NCBI RefSeq assembly: GCF_021390645.1
Contig: NZ_JAJEJT010000002.1
Span: 1,736,001 to 1,800,000, forward strand
Length of the DNA: 64,000 nucleotides
Direction of reading: 5' to 3'
Source of the DNA: Paraburkholderia flagellata
GTDB taxonomy: Bacteria > Pseudomonadota > Gammaproteobacteria > Burkholderiales > Burkholderiaceae
Part shown: piece by piece, positions 29,028-38,793 of the stretch
Position numbering within the stretch: position 1 is the stretch's first letter
How the letters are laid out: the number at the start of each line of letters is the position of its first letter
Program-made: the position numbers and the translations under genes
The notes under the pieces: model-generated
Told to the model about the DNA's origin: nothing
Database searches by the model: none
The model's input: the letters and a program-made list of their open reading frames with translations, nothing else

Positions 29028-30359
29028 TTACCGGCTTGCGCTGGATTGGCGCGGCAACTCGATTCGCGCGACGATGCCGCTTTGTCCATCGCGCCGGTTC
29101 GCGAGCGTCACGCGCCCGCGGTAACTCTGCGCCACCGCCTGCGCGATGGCGAGGCCAAGGCCGCTTCCGTGCGCATCATGACCGCCCGCGCGGAAAAACC
29201 GGTCGAACACGCGCGGCAAGTCGGCCTCGGCAATGCCGGGCCCGTTATCGGTCACCTCGATGACAACGCCTTTGTCCTCGCGGCGCACCGCCACGTCCAC
29301 GCGCGCACCTTCCTGGCTGTAGCGGATCGCGTTGTCCACGAGATTGCGCACGAGCACGCGCATGTCGGTTTCGGTGGCGCGCACCGTCACGTCGTCGAGA
29401 CGCTCCACGCCCAGATCGACGCGGCGCGCGTCGGCGAGCGGCAGCAGATCGGCCAGCACGTCGGTGACGACTTGCGGCAGCGGCACCTCCGTCAACACGC
29501 GTTGCGCACTGCCGATTTCGGCACGCGCAAGACCGAGCAGCTGCGAGACGAGCGCGCCAGTGCGCACGATGCCGCGCCGCAATTCCTCGAAACGCTCTGG
29601 GTACTGTTCGGGCGGCGCATTGCGCAGGTTATCGATCTGCAGCTGCATGGCGGAGATCGGCGAGCGCAGTTCGTGCGCGGCATCGGCGATGAACATGCGC
29701 TCGGCGCTCACGAGCACCGAAAGGCGCTCGATCATGCGATTGATCGATTCGACGAAGGGGCGAAGTTCGACGGGCGCCTGTCCGGCTTCGAGCGGTTTGA
29801 GGTCGTGCAGATCGACCTTCGCGGCGCGGCGCCCGATGCGCTCGAGCGGCCGCAGCGAAACGCGCACGGTCACGGCGATCGTGAGCGCGAGCAGAGGCAG
29901 CAGCGCGAGCACGGGCAGCAGGCTCCAGAACGCCACGCGCAAGGCGTTGCGATTGCGCATGCTGCGCGATTCGGCCACCTGAATGTATTCGTCGCCGGCG
30001 GCGAGCGCGAACACGTCCCACGCCTCACCGTCATAGTCGATTGACGAGAAGCCGCCTGGCGCGCGCGGCAGCGCGACGCCCGCGTTGCTCGTGCGGCCTG
30101 GCGCGTCGCCATCGCCGGCGGACCAGATCTGCACGACGAAATCGTCGGCGGGCAAGCGTTCGCCGCGCGGCTCCGTCACGCGATGCGGCACGCCCGTCTG
30201 CACGTGCGCGGCCGCGTCGCGCAGGGTCGTGTTGAACTCGGCGGCGAGACTGCGCACCACGAGGAACGTGCCAAGCGCGCCCAGCACGCCGACGAGAATC
30301 GCGAGCGTGCCGATCGCAATGCTCAGGCGGCGATGCAGGGAATGCGCGGCGAAGAACAT
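29028..30359 (-). CDS. Two-component sensor histidine kinase
   Basis: 443 residues. TM1 is about residues 14-36 and TM2 about 145-167, flanking a ~105-residue periplasmic sensor (ERLPADDFVVQIWS, YDGEAWDVFAL). A HAMP linker follows (SLRPLERIGRRAAKVDLHDL). The HisKA domain has His229 (ADAAHELRSPISAMQLQ), and the ATPase domain has N (RNLVDNAIRYS), G1 (VTDNGPGIAE), F and G2 (GSGLGLAIAQAVAQ) boxes. It resembles QseC/PmrB-type kinases. Position after a His-rich lipoprotein gene suggests, but does not prove, a metal or envelope signal. Confidence 0.93.
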   Translation of the reverse strand: MFFAAHSLHRRLSIAIGTLAILVGVLGALGTFLVVRSLAAEFNTTLRDAAAHVQTGVPHRVTEPRGERLPADDFVVQIWSAGDGDAPGRTSNAGVALPRAPGGFSSIDYDGEAWDVFALAAGDEYIQVAESRSMRNRNALRVAFWSLLPVLALLPLLALTIAVTVRVSLRPLERIGRRAAKVDLHDLKPLEAGQAPVELRPFVESINRMIERLSVLVSAERMFIADAAHELRSPISAMQLQIDNLRNAPPEQYPERFEELRRGIVRTGALVSQLLGLARAEIGSAQRVLTEVPLPQVVTDVLADLLPLADARRVDLGVERLDDVTVRATETDMRVLVRNLVDNAIRYSQEGARVDVAVRREDKGVVIEVTDNGPGIAEADLPRVFDRFFRAGGHDAHGSGLGLAIAQAVAQSYRGRVTLANRRDGQSGIVARIELPRQSSASR

Positions 30360-30442
30360 GGAGCGTCTCGGGTTGGGAGGCGCGCTCCATCATAAAGGAT
30401 TCGCGGCATGCGTCCGGCTGCATGGCGGGGTTCAGCGGCGGT

Positions 30443-30928
30443 TCAGCGATGCCCCCCGCCACCCATGCCGCCCCCGCCGCCATGCCCCATGCCGCTCCAG
30501 ACGCCGCCGTGCCCGCCATGGAAGCCGCCATGCATGCCTGACACCGGATGCATATGCGGCCCGCCCGGGAAGACATGATCCATGTGATGAAAGTGATGGA
30601 AGTGATCGACGAACACGACCGACCCGCCCACGAACACCGGCGGCCACCAGCCGTACCACGGACCGGCGTAGTAAGCCGTCGCGTCGGGCCAGGCCACCGG
30701 GTAGACGAGCGTGTCGTCGCTCTGCATGATCTGCCATGTGCCGTCGGGTTGCAGGCACGCGAGGCCGCTGATCTGCTGCGGCGTGCCGTCGATCTCGGCG
30801 GTGCCGGTAACGGGCCGGCATGGCGCCGGTGGCGGGTAAGACCCATACGCGGCCTGCTGCGACGCAACCGGCGTCGTGCAGGCGCCCAGCAGGCAGGCCA
30901 GCACACTGAAGGCGAGAAGTCTGCTCAT
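30443..30928 (-). CDS. His/Gly-rich lipoprotein of unknown function
   Basis: 161 residues. A lipoprotein signal (SRLLAFSVLACLLGAC, Cys17) is followed by a small domain (residues ~38-90) containing ISGLACLQPDGTWQIMQ, an aromatic stretch (AYYAGPWYGWWPPVFVGG) and a long C-terminal tail dominated by His, Gly and Met (for example DHFHHFHHMDHVF, GGFHGGHGG). Such a tail would bind transition metals. No family is recognised with certainty; similar short proteins are annotated as surface antigen-like or hypothetical. It lies 83 nt upstream of, and on the same strand as, the two-component kinase. The ATG at 30928 is fixed by the signal sequence. Confidence 0.75.
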   Translation of the reverse strand: MSRLLAFSVLACLLGACTTPVASQQAAYGSYPPPAPCRPVTGTAEIDGTPQQISGLACLQPDGTWQIMQSDDTLVYPVAWPDATAYYAGPWYGWWPPVFVGGSVVFVDHFHHFHHMDHVFPGGPHMHPVSGMHGGFHGGHGGVWSGMGHGGGGGMGGGGHR

Positions 30929-31168
30929 GATTTTGCCCCTCGCGATGGACCGGCCTCGTGGCGCGCGGGTTGCGCGCTGGCGCCGTGAAGACTCCATCGG
31001 TACGCCTCGCACTCGGCGCGCGAATACATCGGCGCGCCTGCGTGTCATCTGCAAAACGAGGGGCGTGGCGGGACTATTCCTTTGCTGGCGCGCTCTCGTG
31101 GCACGTATGGCCCGTGCCCCGATTACGACTTGTTTCGGCGCCGCCGCTGAGGTGCGTCATGAGGTGCG

Positions 31169-32017
31169 TCATGCCTGCCACCGCGTAACGAACGCGCGAA
31201 TGTCCTCGTTCACGCGCGCCGCGTGGTTGAAGTACATGCCGTGCGTGCCGCCTTCGTAGACCTTCAGCGTCGCGCGTTCGAGCGCGGCCGCCGTGGGGCG
31301 TCCGGTGATCTCGAGCGGAGCCGATGCATCGCAGTCGCCATGCAGCACGAGCGCCGGCACGTCGATCGCGGCAAGTTCGCGGCGGAAGTCGGTGGCCATC
31401 TGCACGCGAGGCAGTTGCGCCGCTGCGTATAACGACGCGCCCAGCATCATGTCCGCCGTCCACTGAATTACCGTTCGCGACGTGCCGGGGCTGAAGTAGG
31501 CCTCGGCGCGCCGCTCGATCCAGTCGGGAAACGAAGCGAGCATCTCTTCGATCGATGCTTCGAAGAGGCTCGCATCGAGGCCGCCCGGATTGTCAGCAGT
31601 CTTGAGCAAATAGGGCGTCGATGCCGGCGAAACCAGCACGATGCCCGCTACGCGGCGTGAGCCGTGACGGCTCAAATAGCGCACGACCTCACCGCTCGCG
31701 AACGAATGGCTGACCAGCGTGACCCGCGCCAACCCGCGGGCGTCGAGTACGGCTTCGAGATCGTCGGCGAGTGTGTCGTAGTCGTAGCCGCGGCCGGGGT
31801 CGCTTGAGCGCCCGTGCCCGCGGCGGTCGTATGCCACGCAGCGATAGCCCGCGGTTGCGAGCGGCGCGCATTGGTAGTTCCACATGTCGGCGTTGAGCGT
31901 CCAGCCGGAGAGGAACACGAGTGGCACACCATCGCCCCAGTCGCGATAGTGCAGTCCGGTGTCGTCGTCGATGCGGATATAGCCAGGTTGGCGGGCATTG
32001 AATGTGTCGCGTGCCAT
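31169..32017 (-). CDS. Alpha/beta hydrolase (non-heme chloroperoxidase/esterase type)
   Basis: 282 residues. The fold is complete: HYRDWGDGVPLVFLSGW (oxyanion), VTLVSHSFASGEVVRYLSRHG with the nucleophile Ser, LHGDCDASAPLE (catalytic Asp) and YEGGTHGMYFNHAARV (catalytic His). The sequence pattern is closest to so-called non-heme chloroperoxidases, which in practice are esterases or perhydrolases. There is no signal peptide. Start 32017 has AAGGAG upstream. It is divergent from the VOC protein gene. Confidence 0.9.
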   Translation of the reverse strand: MARDTFNARQPGYIRIDDDTGLHYRDWGDGVPLVFLSGWTLNADMWNYQCAPLATAGYRCVAYDRRGHGRSSDPGRGYDYDTLADDLEAVLDARGLARVTLVSHSFASGEVVRYLSRHGSRRVAGIVLVSPASTPYLLKTADNPGGLDASLFEASIEEMLASFPDWIERRAEAYFSPGTSRTVIQWTADMMLGASLYAAAQLPRVQMATDFRRELAAIDVPALVLHGDCDASAPLEITGRPTAAALERATLKVYEGGTHGMYFNHAARVNEDIRAFVTRWQA

Positions 32018-32197
32018 AGTCGTCGCTCCTTGCGGTTGGGGTGTGCCGATGAGGACCATGGTCGTCGATGCCGTGCGCGCTGACGATTACGTCGGAGGTA
32101 ATGGCCGTGCGCACGCGGCAAGGACGCGTGACCGGGCTGCGCGCAATCGCACCGCGCCGGTGCTAGATTCGTCACACGTACCGCCCAGGAGACGAGC

Positions 32198-32662
32198 ATG
32201 AGCAACACCTCGCCGCGACCGGCCTTCGGGTCGGCCATTTACTATCGCGATCCGTTCGCCGCACTCGACTGGCTCGAAAAGGCGTTCGGCTTCGAGCGCC
32301 AGTTTGTAGTCACTTCGGCGGATGGAAAGCTCGGTCACTCGGAAATGCGCTTTGGGGACGGCTACGTGATGATTTGTGGCGGCTGGCCCGGCATGCCCTA
32401 CACGAGCCCCGCCGAACTGGAGGGCAAGAACACGCAGTCGGTGCACGTGCAGTTGAAAAGCGGTCTCGACGCGCATTGCGAGCGCGCCCGCGCCGCGGGT
32501 GCGAGGATCATCCGCGAGCCGGCGGACCAGTTCTACGGCGACCGCGTCTATGTGGCATGCGACCCCGAAGGCCACGTATGGAGCTTCGGCGAGACGGTGC
32601 GCGAGGTCACGCGCGAAGAGGCGGAAAAGGCCAGCGGACTGAAGATCGATGGCTGGATTTGA
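32198..32662 (+). CDS. VOC (glyoxalase-fold) family protein
   Basis: 154 residues with two beta-alpha-beta-beta-beta units: AIYYRDPFAALDWLEKAFGFE at the start and VQLKSGLDAHCERARAAGA in the second. The end, YVACDPEGHVWSFGE, supplies the usual Glu/His metal ligands. It resembles the PhnB-like/3-demethylubiquinone group; the substrate is unknown. A GGAG ribosome site precedes the ATG. It converges on gltA across a strong two-way terminator. Confidence 0.9.
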   Translation: MSNTSPRPAFGSAIYYRDPFAALDWLEKAFGFERQFVVTSADGKLGHSEMRFGDGYVMICGGWPGMPYTSPAELEGKNTQSVHVQLKSGLDAHCERARAAGARIIREPADQFYGDRVYVACDPEGHVWSFGETVREVTREEAEKASGLKIDGWI

Positions 32663-32685
32663 ACGCCATAGCTGGCTCAAATAGA

Positions 32686-32721
32686 AAACGCCCCGACGGG
32701 CGATAACCCGTCGGGGCGTTT
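32686..32721. terminator. Bidirectional terminator between VOC gene and gltA
   Basis: A perfect 15-bp stem AAACGCCCCGACGGG / CCCGTCGGGGCGTTT with a 6-nt loop, with A and T runs on both sides so it can work for both converging genes. Confidence 0.93.
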
Positions 32722-32761
32722 GCATTTCCGCTTGCGCGCAGTGCGCGCAAAGCGAAACGGC

Positions 32762-34063
32762 TTAGCGTTGCGCGATCGGCTTCGCTTCGCGCGGCGTTTC
32801 GCCGATGAACAGCTGACGCGGACGGCCGATCTTCTGCTCGGGGTCGGCGATCATTTCGTTCCACTGCGCAATCCAGCCCACCGTACGCGCCATCGCGAAG
32901 ATACACGTGAACATCGAGGTCGGGATGCCCAGTGCGCGCTGCACGATACCCGAGTAGAAGTCGACGTTCGGGTACAGCTTGCGCGACACGAAGTATTCGT
33001 CTTCCAGCGCGATCTTTTCGAGCTGCATGGCGAGCTTGAAGAGCGGGTCGTCATGCAGACCGAGTTCGTTCAGCACTTCGTAGCACGTCTCGCGCATGAG
33101 CTTCGCACGCGGGTCGTAGTTCTTGTACACGCGGTGACCGAAGCCCATCAGCTTCACGCCCGAGTTCTTGTCCTTCACCTGCTTGATGAACTCAGGAATC
33201 TTGTCCGGCGAACCGATTTCTTCCAGCATGTTCAGTGCGGCTTCGTTCGCACCACCGTGCGCCGGGCCCCACAGACAAGCGATACCGGCCGCGATACACG
33301 CGAACGGGTTCGCGCCCGAGGAGCCAGCCAGACGCACCGTCGAGGTCGACGCGTTCTGCTCGTGGTCGGCGTGCAGGATGAGGATACGGTCGAGCGCGCG
33401 CACGAGCACGTCGTTGACCTTGTACTCTTCGCACGGGTTCGAGAACATCATGCGCATGAAGTTCGCGCTGTACGACAGATTGTTCTGCGGGTACACGAAC
33501 GGCTGGCCGATCGAGTACTTGTACGCCATGGCGACGAGCGTCGGCAGCTTCGCGATCATGCGGATCGCCGAAACTTCACGATGCTTGGGGTTGTTGATGT
33601 CCAGCGAGTCGTGATAGAACGCCGACAGCGCGCCGACTGCGGCGACGAGAATCGCCATCGGGTGCGCGTCGCGGCGGAAGCCGCGGAAGAAGAACTGCAT
33701 TTGCTCGTGAACCATCGTGTGCTGCGTGACGGTCTTCACGAACTCTTCCTTCTGCGCCGCGTTCGGCAGTTCGCCGCGGTACAGCAGGTAGCAGGTTTCG
33801 AGGAAGTCGGCGTTTTGCGCGAGATTGTCGATCGGGTAGCCGCGGTACAGCAGCTCGCCCTTGTCCCCGTCAATGTACGTGATCGCCGAGTTGCACGACG
33901 CCGTCGACATGAAGCCCGGGTCATACGTGAACTTGCCGGTCTGACCGTACAGTTTGCGGATGTCGATCACATCCGGGCCCATCGTGCCCTTGTAGATCGG
34001 CAGTTCGACGCTCGGCGAATTGTCGCTGAACGATAGCGTGGCTTTTACATCAGACGGGGTCAT
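32762..34063 (-). CDS. gltA: Citrate synthase (type II, NADH-regulated form)
   Basis: A 433-residue citrate synthase. The catalytic His/His/Asp are visible in [40 protein letters not shown] and the later Asp-containing segment after [15 protein letters not shown]. The N-terminal all-beta/helical extension ([18 protein letters not shown]) is typical of the hexameric gram-negative type. Last gene of the gntR-sdhCDAB-sdhE-gltA run, 90 nt after sdhE, and ended by a strong terminator. Confidence 0.97.
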   Translation of the reverse strand: MTPSDVKATLSFSDNSPSVELPIYKGTMGPDVIDIRKLYGQTGKFTYDPGFMSTASCNSAITYIDGDKGELLYRGYPIDNLAQNADFLETCYLLYRGELPNAAQKEEFVKTVTQHTMVHEQMQFFFRGFRRDAHPMAILVAAVGALSAFYHDSLDINNPKHREVSAIRMIAKLPTLVAMAYKYSIGQPFVYPQNNLSYSANFMRMMFSNPCEEYKVNDVLVRALDRILILHADHEQNASTSTVRLAGSSGANPFACIAAGIACLWGPAHGGANEAALNMLEEIGSPDKIPEFIKQVKDKNSGVKLMGFGHRVYKNYDPRAKLMRETCYEVLNELGLHDDPLFKLAMQLEKIALEDEYFVSRKLYPNVDFYSGIVQRALGIPTSMFTCIFAMARTVGWIAQWNEMIADPEQKIGRPRQLFIGETPREAKPIAQR

Positions 34064-34153
34064 AGCACATCCTCAATCGAAGGATAAACACGGGATTCGA
34101 TAGTTTTGTACGTCCGGCGCGGCGACAGCTCAACGAGCTGCGTGCCGCCACGC

Positions 34154-34420
34154 TCAGACGTTCCGAAGCAGCTCCAGCACCCGCTTCACGTCCGGGTCGG
34201 CAAGGTCGCCTTCTGGTTCCTTGCGCGCGAGCAGCAAGTCCATCAGGTCGTTATCGCTCAGCTCGAGCAGGCGCGTGAGAGCGCCCACGTCGGCGTCGCT
34301 GAGTTCATGCTCATAGCGCTCGAAAAACCGCTCAAAAATCAGATCATTTTCGAGCAGGCCGCGCCGCGCGCGCCAGCGGAGGCGCGCGCGGCGATGGGGG
34401 TCAGACTGGTGCGATTCCAT
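34154..34420 (-). CDS. sdhE: FAD assembly factor for succinate dehydrogenase
   Basis: An 88-residue SdhE/YgfY protein. The key RG..E motif is present in RWRARRGLLENDLIFERFF. SdhE promotes covalent flavin attachment to SdhA. It begins 15 nt after sdhB, so it is part of the sdh operon and close to its substrate gene. Confidence 0.95.
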   Translation of the reverse strand: MESHQSDPHRRARLRWRARRGLLENDLIFERFFERYEHELSDADVGALTRLLELSDNDLMDLLLARKEPEGDLADPDVKRVLELLRNV

Positions 34421-34435
34421 TTCAGAACAGCAACA

Positions 34436-35137
34436 TCAAACCGCGCGGCGGAACATCAGTTCCTTGATCTTGCCGATCGCCTTCGTCGGGTTCAGGCCCT
34501 TCGGGCAAACGTCGACGCAGTTCATGATCGTGTGGCAACGGAACAGACGGTACGGGTCCTCGAGGTTGTCGAGGCGCTCGCCGGTCGCTTCGTCGCGGCT
34601 GTCCGCGATGAAGCGGTAAGCCTGCAGCAGACCTGCCGGGCCGACGAACTTGTCCGGGTTCCACCAGAAGCTCGGGCACGAGGTCGAGCAGCTTGCGCAC
34701 AGAATACACTCGTACAGGCCATCGAGTTCGTCACGCTGCTCAGGCGACTGCAGACGCTCCTTCTCGGGCGGCGGCGTGTCGTTGATCAGGTACGGCTTGA
34801 TCGAGTGGTACTGGTTGAAGAACTGCGTGAAGTCGCAGATCAGGTCGCGCACGACGGGCAGGCCCGGCAGCGGACGCAGCACGATCTTCGCCGGCAGGTC
34901 GTTCAGGTTCGTCAAGCAGGCAAGACCGTTCTTGCCGTTGATGTTCATGGCGTCCGAACCGCACACGCCTTCACGGCACGAACGGCGGAACGACAGCGTT
35001 TCGTCCACTTCCTTGAGCTTGACCAGCGCGTCGAGCAGCATGCGCTCGTGCGTGATGTCCAGCTCGTACGTCTGCATGCGCGGCGCCGCGTCCTTGTCCG
35101 GATCGTAGCGATAGACTTCAAAAATGCGTTTGGCCAT
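34436..35137 (-). CDS. sdhB: Succinate dehydrogenase iron-sulfur subunit
   Basis: 233 residues. Cysteines for the [2Fe-2S] cluster are in [20 protein letters not shown]; those for the [4Fe-4S] and [3Fe-4S] clusters are in [17 protein letters not shown] and [17 protein letters not shown]. It passes electrons from the flavin in SdhA to quinone at the membrane anchor. Start ATG 35137 with AAGGA upstream. Confidence 0.97.
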   Translation of the reverse strand: MAKRIFEVYRYDPDKDAAPRMQTYELDITHERMLLDALVKLKEVDETLSFRRSCREGVCGSDAMNINGKNGLACLTNLNDLPAKIVLRPLPGLPVVRDLICDFTQFFNQYHSIKPYLINDTPPPEKERLQSPEQRDELDGLYECILCASCSTSCPSFWWNPDKFVGPAGLLQAYRFIADSRDEATGERLDNLEDPYRLFRCHTIMNCVDVCPKGLNPTKAIGKIKELMFRRAV

Positions 35138-35165
35138 TTCCAATTCCTTTTGACTGGCGTGTGCC

Positions 35166-36941
35166 TTAGAACGTACGCGCCTTCGGCGGCACGGACTCGA
35201 CGGTCAGCGGTTTCATGTGGACCGGCTTGTAATCGAGTCGGTCACCTTCGCTGAACCAGAGCGTATGGCGCAGCCAGTTTTCGTCGTCGCGGTGTTCGTA
35301 GTCGCTCTGTGCGTGCGCACCACGGCTTTCCTTACGGGCTTCAGCCGAAACCATCGTTGCGCGCGCAACTTCGACCAGGTTCGCCACTTCGAGCGCTTCC
35401 ACGCGCGCCGTGTTGAACACCTTCGACTTGTCCTTCAGGTGGATGTGCTTCGCGCGCTCAGCGATCTGCGCGATGTCCTTCACACCGTCTGCCAGCAGCT
35501 TCGAGGTGCGGAACACGCCTGCGTGCTTCTGCATCGAGCCGCGGATGTCGTTCGCGACGCTCTGCGCGTACTCGCCCGAGGTCGACTTGTCGAGCTCGGC
35601 GAGGCGCGAGAGCGCGAAGTCGGCGGCGTCGGCCGGCAACGGCTTGTGATCGCGCAGCTCCTTGACGTGCTTGACGATGTGGTTGCCAGCCGCACGGCCG
35701 AACACCACGAGGTCGAGCAGCGAGTTCGTGCCGAGGCGGTTCGCGCCGTGCACCGAGACGCACGAGCATTCGCCCACGGCGTAGAAGCCGTTGACGACTT
35801 CTTCGTGACCCTTCGGCGTGCCAACGACCTGGCCGTTGATGTTCGTCGGGATGCCGCCCATCTGGTAGTGGATGGTCGGCACGACCGGGATCGGCTCCTT
35901 GATACAGTCCACGTTCGCGAACTTGAGCGCGATTTCGCGGATCGACGGCAGACGCTTCATGATCGTCTCGGCGCCGATGTGCGACAGGTCGAGCAGCACG
36001 TGGTCCTTGTGCGGACCCACGCCACGACCTTCCTTGATTTCCTGGTCCATCGAACGCGAAACGAAGTCACGCGGTGCGAGGTCCTTCAGCGTCGGAGCGT
36101 AACGCTCCATGAAGCGCTCGCCGTTCGAGTTACGCAGAATGCCGCCTTCGCCGCGCACGCCTTCCGTGATCAGCACGCCCGCGCCGGCCACGCCGGTCGG
36201 GTGGAACTGCCAGAACTCCATGTCCTGCAGCGCGATGCCCGAACGGGCCGCCATGCCAAGGCCGTCACCGGTGTTGATGAACGCGTTGGTCGATGCCGCG
36301 AAGATCCGGCCCGCGCCGCCCGTGGCGAACAGCGTGGTCTTGCCTTCGAGGATGTAGACGTCGCCCGTTTCCATTTCGAGCGCGGTCACGCCGAGCACGT
36401 CGCCATCGGCGTCGCGGATCAGGTCGAGCGCCATCCATTCGACGAAGAACGTGGTCTTCGCCGCGACGTTCTGCTGATACAGCGTGTGCAGCAGCGCGTG
36501 GCCGGTACGGTCAGCAGCAGCACAGGCGCGCTGAACCGGCTTCTCGCCGTAGTTGGCCGTGTGGCCGCCAAACGGGCGCTGGTAGATCGTGCCGTCGGCG
36601 TTACGGTCGAACGGCATGCCCATGTGTTCGAGTTCGTACACGGCGTTCGGTGCTTCACGGCACATGAACTCGATCGCGTCCTGGTCGCCGAGCCAGTCGG
36701 AACCCTTGATCGTGTCGTAGAAGTGATAGTGCCAATTGTCTTCGCTCATGTTGCCGAGCGAGGCGCCGATGCCGCCCTGCGCCGCCACCGTGTGCGAACG
36801 CGTGGGGAACACCTTCGAGAGCACGCAAACCGACAGGCCAGCGCGCGCGAGTTGCAGCGAAGCGCGCATCCCCGAGCCGCCAGCACCGACGATGACCACG
36901 TCGAACTTGCGACGCGGCAGTGAATTCTTGATTGCAGCCAT
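35166..36941 (-). CDS. sdhA: Succinate dehydrogenase flavoprotein subunit
   Basis: 591 residues. It has the FAD Rossmann motif [23 protein letters not shown], the flavin-linking His in [16 protein letters not shown], and the active-site region ([32 protein letters not shown]; the catalytic Arg segment). It oxidises succinate to fumarate on the cytoplasmic side of the inner membrane. Start [14 protein letters not shown] at 36941; the longer frame overlaps sdhD. Confidence 0.97.
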   Translation of the reverse strand: MAAIKNSLPRRKFDVVIVGAGGSGMRASLQLARAGLSVCVLSKVFPTRSHTVAAQGGIGASLGNMSEDNWHYHFYDTIKGSDWLGDQDAIEFMCREAPNAVYELEHMGMPFDRNADGTIYQRPFGGHTANYGEKPVQRACAAADRTGHALLHTLYQQNVAAKTTFFVEWMALDLIRDADGDVLGVTALEMETGDVYILEGKTTLFATGGAGRIFAASTNAFINTGDGLGMAARSGIALQDMEFWQFHPTGVAGAGVLITEGVRGEGGILRNSNGERFMERYAPTLKDLAPRDFVSRSMDQEIKEGRGVGPHKDHVLLDLSHIGAETIMKRLPSIREIALKFANVDCIKEPIPVVPTIHYQMGGIPTNINGQVVGTPKGHEEVVNGFYAVGECSCVSVHGANRLGTNSLLDLVVFGRAAGNHIVKHVKELRDHKPLPADAADFALSRLAELDKSTSGEYAQSVANDIRGSMQKHAGVFRTSKLLADGVKDIAQIAERAKHIHLKDKSKVFNTARVEALEVANLVEVARATMVSAEARKESRGAHAQSDYEHRDDENWLRHTLWFSEGDRLDYKPVHMKPLTVESVPPKARTF

Positions 36942-36945
36942 TCTT

Positions 36946-37314
36946 TTACACTCTCCAGAGAATCTGAGCGGCGTAGCCGAGGCTGCCCAGCAGCCATGCG
37001 ATCGTGAGGACGTCCAGCGTGATGCGCAGGCCGACCGGCTTGATGTAGTCCATCCAGATGTCACGCACGCCAACCCACGCGTGCAGGAACAACGCGACCA
37101 GGGTGACGAACGTGGCGAGCTTCATCCACTCAGCGGAGAAGATCGACGCCCAGCCGTCATACGAGAAGTCGTGCGCGCCGAAGAACAGGACGAGCAGCAC
37201 GACGGTGTAGATCGCCATGATCACGGCGGTGGCGCGTTGCGCGATCCAGTCGCGAATGCCGTAGTGAGCGCCGACGACGTGACGCTTCGGACCGATACCG
37301 TTTTTAGCCGACAT
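36946..37314 (-). CDS. sdhD: Succinate dehydrogenase membrane anchor subunit
   Basis: 122 residues with three transmembrane helices. The N-terminal [19 protein letters not shown] and the heme/quinone-side histidine in [15 protein letters not shown] are typical of SdhD. It begins 3 nt after sdhC and is followed 4 nt later by sdhA. Confidence 0.95.
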   Translation of the reverse strand: MSAKNGIGPKRHVVGAHYGIRDWIAQRATAVIMAIYTVVLLVLFFGAHDFSYDGWASIFSAEWMKLATFVTLVALFLHAWVGVRDIWMDYIKPVGLRITLDVLTIAWLLGSLGYAAQILWRV

Positions 37315-37317
37315 TTT

Positions 37318-37734
37318 TTAGAACGCTCCGAAGAGTTTTGCCGCAAAGGCGATCGTGAGGACCGTGGAGATGATCACGACGACGAGGGAGGTCGTCTTGC
37401 CTTTTTCCTTGCTCACGAGGTCATGGCTGAAGTCCATGCACAGGTGGCGCACGCCAGCGCAGAAGTGGAACAGGAACGCCCACCCGAGGACCAGCACGAT
37501 GAGCTTGACGATGATGTTCGAGAGGAAGCCCTTGAATACCTCGAAGCTCAGCTCCGAAGTGAGGCTCTGGTCCAACAGGAACAAGATGAAAGGCAGGAAC
37601 AGGAACAACAGCACACCGCTGATGCGGTGGCCGATCGACACACGACCGGCCAGAGGCAGGCGGTATGCGAACAATATCTGCCCAAGCCCGATGTTCCGGT
37701 ATTCCGGCCTCGGTTTTTTTGCGGCTTCTGCCAT
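37318..37734 (-). CDS. sdhC: Succinate dehydrogenase cytochrome b556 subunit
   Basis: 138 residues with three transmembrane helices. The quinone-site Ser/Arg region RVSIGHRISGVLLFLFLPF and the heme-ligand His in LFHFCAGVRHLCMDFSHD are conserved. First gene of sdhCDAB, with AGGGG as ribosome site. Confidence 0.95.
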   Translation of the reverse strand: MAEAAKKPRPEYRNIGLGQILFAYRLPLAGRVSIGHRISGVLLFLFLPFILFLLDQSLTSELSFEVFKGFLSNIIVKLIVLVLGWAFLFHFCAGVRHLCMDFSHDLVSKEKGKTTSLVVVIISTVLTIAFAAKLFGAF

Positions 37735-37750
37735 GCTAGACCCCTACTAT

Positions 37751-37760
37751 GTGTTAACAC
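37751..37760. promoter_or_regulatory. Palindrome GTGTTAACAC in the sdhC leader
   Basis: A perfect 10-bp palindrome 17 nt before the sdhC start and just upstream of its ribosome site. It could be an operator or chance; a similar centre (GGGTTAACCC) occurs at 47375-47384 before the TetR gene. Confidence 0.3.
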
Positions 37761-37883
37761 TAATTCGCAATTTTAGCGCCTTTTCATATCGCGCTGCAGC
37801 GAAATCCACGTCGGGTACGGCTGGTGGTGCGCGCAAGCAAAGGCACTCTGGGGAAGGCTCCGCGCCTTTCGCGCGGCCGCCCG

Positions 37884-38690
37884 TCAACTCAAATCATTCT
37901 GATAGTAATACCCGGTTGTGACATACCATCCGCGGCGCACCTCGACCGGCCGGTCTCCATAGGTATAGGACACTCGCTCGACCGAAAGCAAAGGAAAACC
38001 TGCCGGCACCTTGAGCAGATCGGCCACTGTAGGCTCCGCGGCCACGGCGCGGATCTTCTCGGTCGCGCGAATCATGCGCGTGCCGAACTCCGCCTCGAAC
38101 ATGGCGTAGAGCGGGCCTTTGTACTCGGCGAGGCGCTCGCTCGTGAGTCCGCGGAACACGCCGCCGGGCAGCCAGATCTCGTCGAGCACGGTGCTTTCGC
38201 CGTCGAACTGCAGGAGACGCCGGATCAGCACCACCGGGTCCGAGGGCTTGAGCTCGAGCTGGCGAGCGATCTCGGCCGAAGCGCGCAGGCGCCGGCAGTC
38301 GAGCAGCTTGCTCACGTGCGGGTGCTCCGCGCCGTCGTCGGCGAGCAACCGGAGGAAGCGGAACTGGGCGCGCTCTTCGTTGTGCGTTGCAACAAACGTA
38401 CCCTTGCCCTGGCGGCGCACCAGCAGGTTGTCGGCAGCCAACTCGTCGATCGCCTTGCGCACGGTCCCCTGGCTCACCTTGTAACGGGCGGCCAGTTCGA
38501 CTTCGCTGGGGATGATTTCGCCGGGCTTCCATTCGCCGGACTCGAGGCTCTGTGTAATGAGCCCCTTGATCTGCTGATACAGCGGACTGAACGTCGGGGA
38601 TGGCGGAACCGCGGGCGCAGACGCTGGAGCCCCGCTCTCGGGAGCGGTGGAATTCGCGTTGCTGGCCGGGTTTGCACTCATGGCGCGCAT
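37884..38690 (-). CDS. GntR-family regulator (HutC/UTRA type), probable sdh regulator
   Basis: About 268 residues. A Pro/Ala-rich N-terminus precedes a GntR winged helix (LYQQIKGLITQSLESGEWKPG, PSEVELAARYKVSQGTVRKAIDEL) and a UTRA effector domain (VVLIRRLLQFDGESTVLDEI ... VERVSYTYGDRPVEVRRGWY). Ligands of this type are small carboxylates or sugars. It sits at the head of sdhCDAB-sdhE-gltA and faces the mdh gene, so control of the TCA block is likely. Starts at 38690 or 38681 are both possible; neither has a strong ribosome site. Confidence 0.88.
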   Translation of the reverse strand: MRAMSANPASNANSTAPESGAPASAPAVPPSPTFSPLYQQIKGLITQSLESGEWKPGEIIPSEVELAARYKVSQGTVRKAIDELAADNLLVRRQGKGTFVATHNEERAQFRFLRLLADDGAEHPHVSKLLDCRRLRASAEIARQLELKPSDPVVLIRRLLQFDGESTVLDEIWLPGGVFRGLTSERLAEYKGPLYAMFEAEFGTRMIRATEKIRAVAAEPTVADLLKVPAGFPLLSVERVSYTYGDRPVEVRRGWYVTTGYYYQNDLS

Positions 38691-38735
38691 TTCAACATAA
38701 ACCCCCCTACGCATCAAGCATTTTGCCTGCAATAG

Positions 38736-38757
38736 TTATGTCTTATATAAGACATAA
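38736..38757. promoter_or_regulatory. 22-bp perfect palindrome, probable GntR operator
   Basis: Centre TGTCTTATATAAGACA, extended by three matching bases on each side to a perfect 22-bp inverted repeat. It lies 46 nt upstream of the gntR gene and immediately before a good plus-strand promoter, the expected place for a regulator that controls itself and a divergent gene. Similar TCTTATATAAGA sites are, as I recall, predicted for a TCA-cycle GntR regulator in betaproteobacteria. Confidence 0.65.
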
Positions 38758-38764
38758 GATACTG

Positions 38765-38793
38765 TTGACTTTGACCCTGCTGACTCCTACACT
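38765..38793 (+). promoter_or_regulatory. Sigma-70-like promoter toward mdh
   Basis: TTGACT at 38765-38770, a 17-bp spacer and TACACT at 38788-38793. It directly follows the 22-bp palindrome. If used, it would start an RNA about 485 nt upstream of mdh. Confidence 0.45.
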
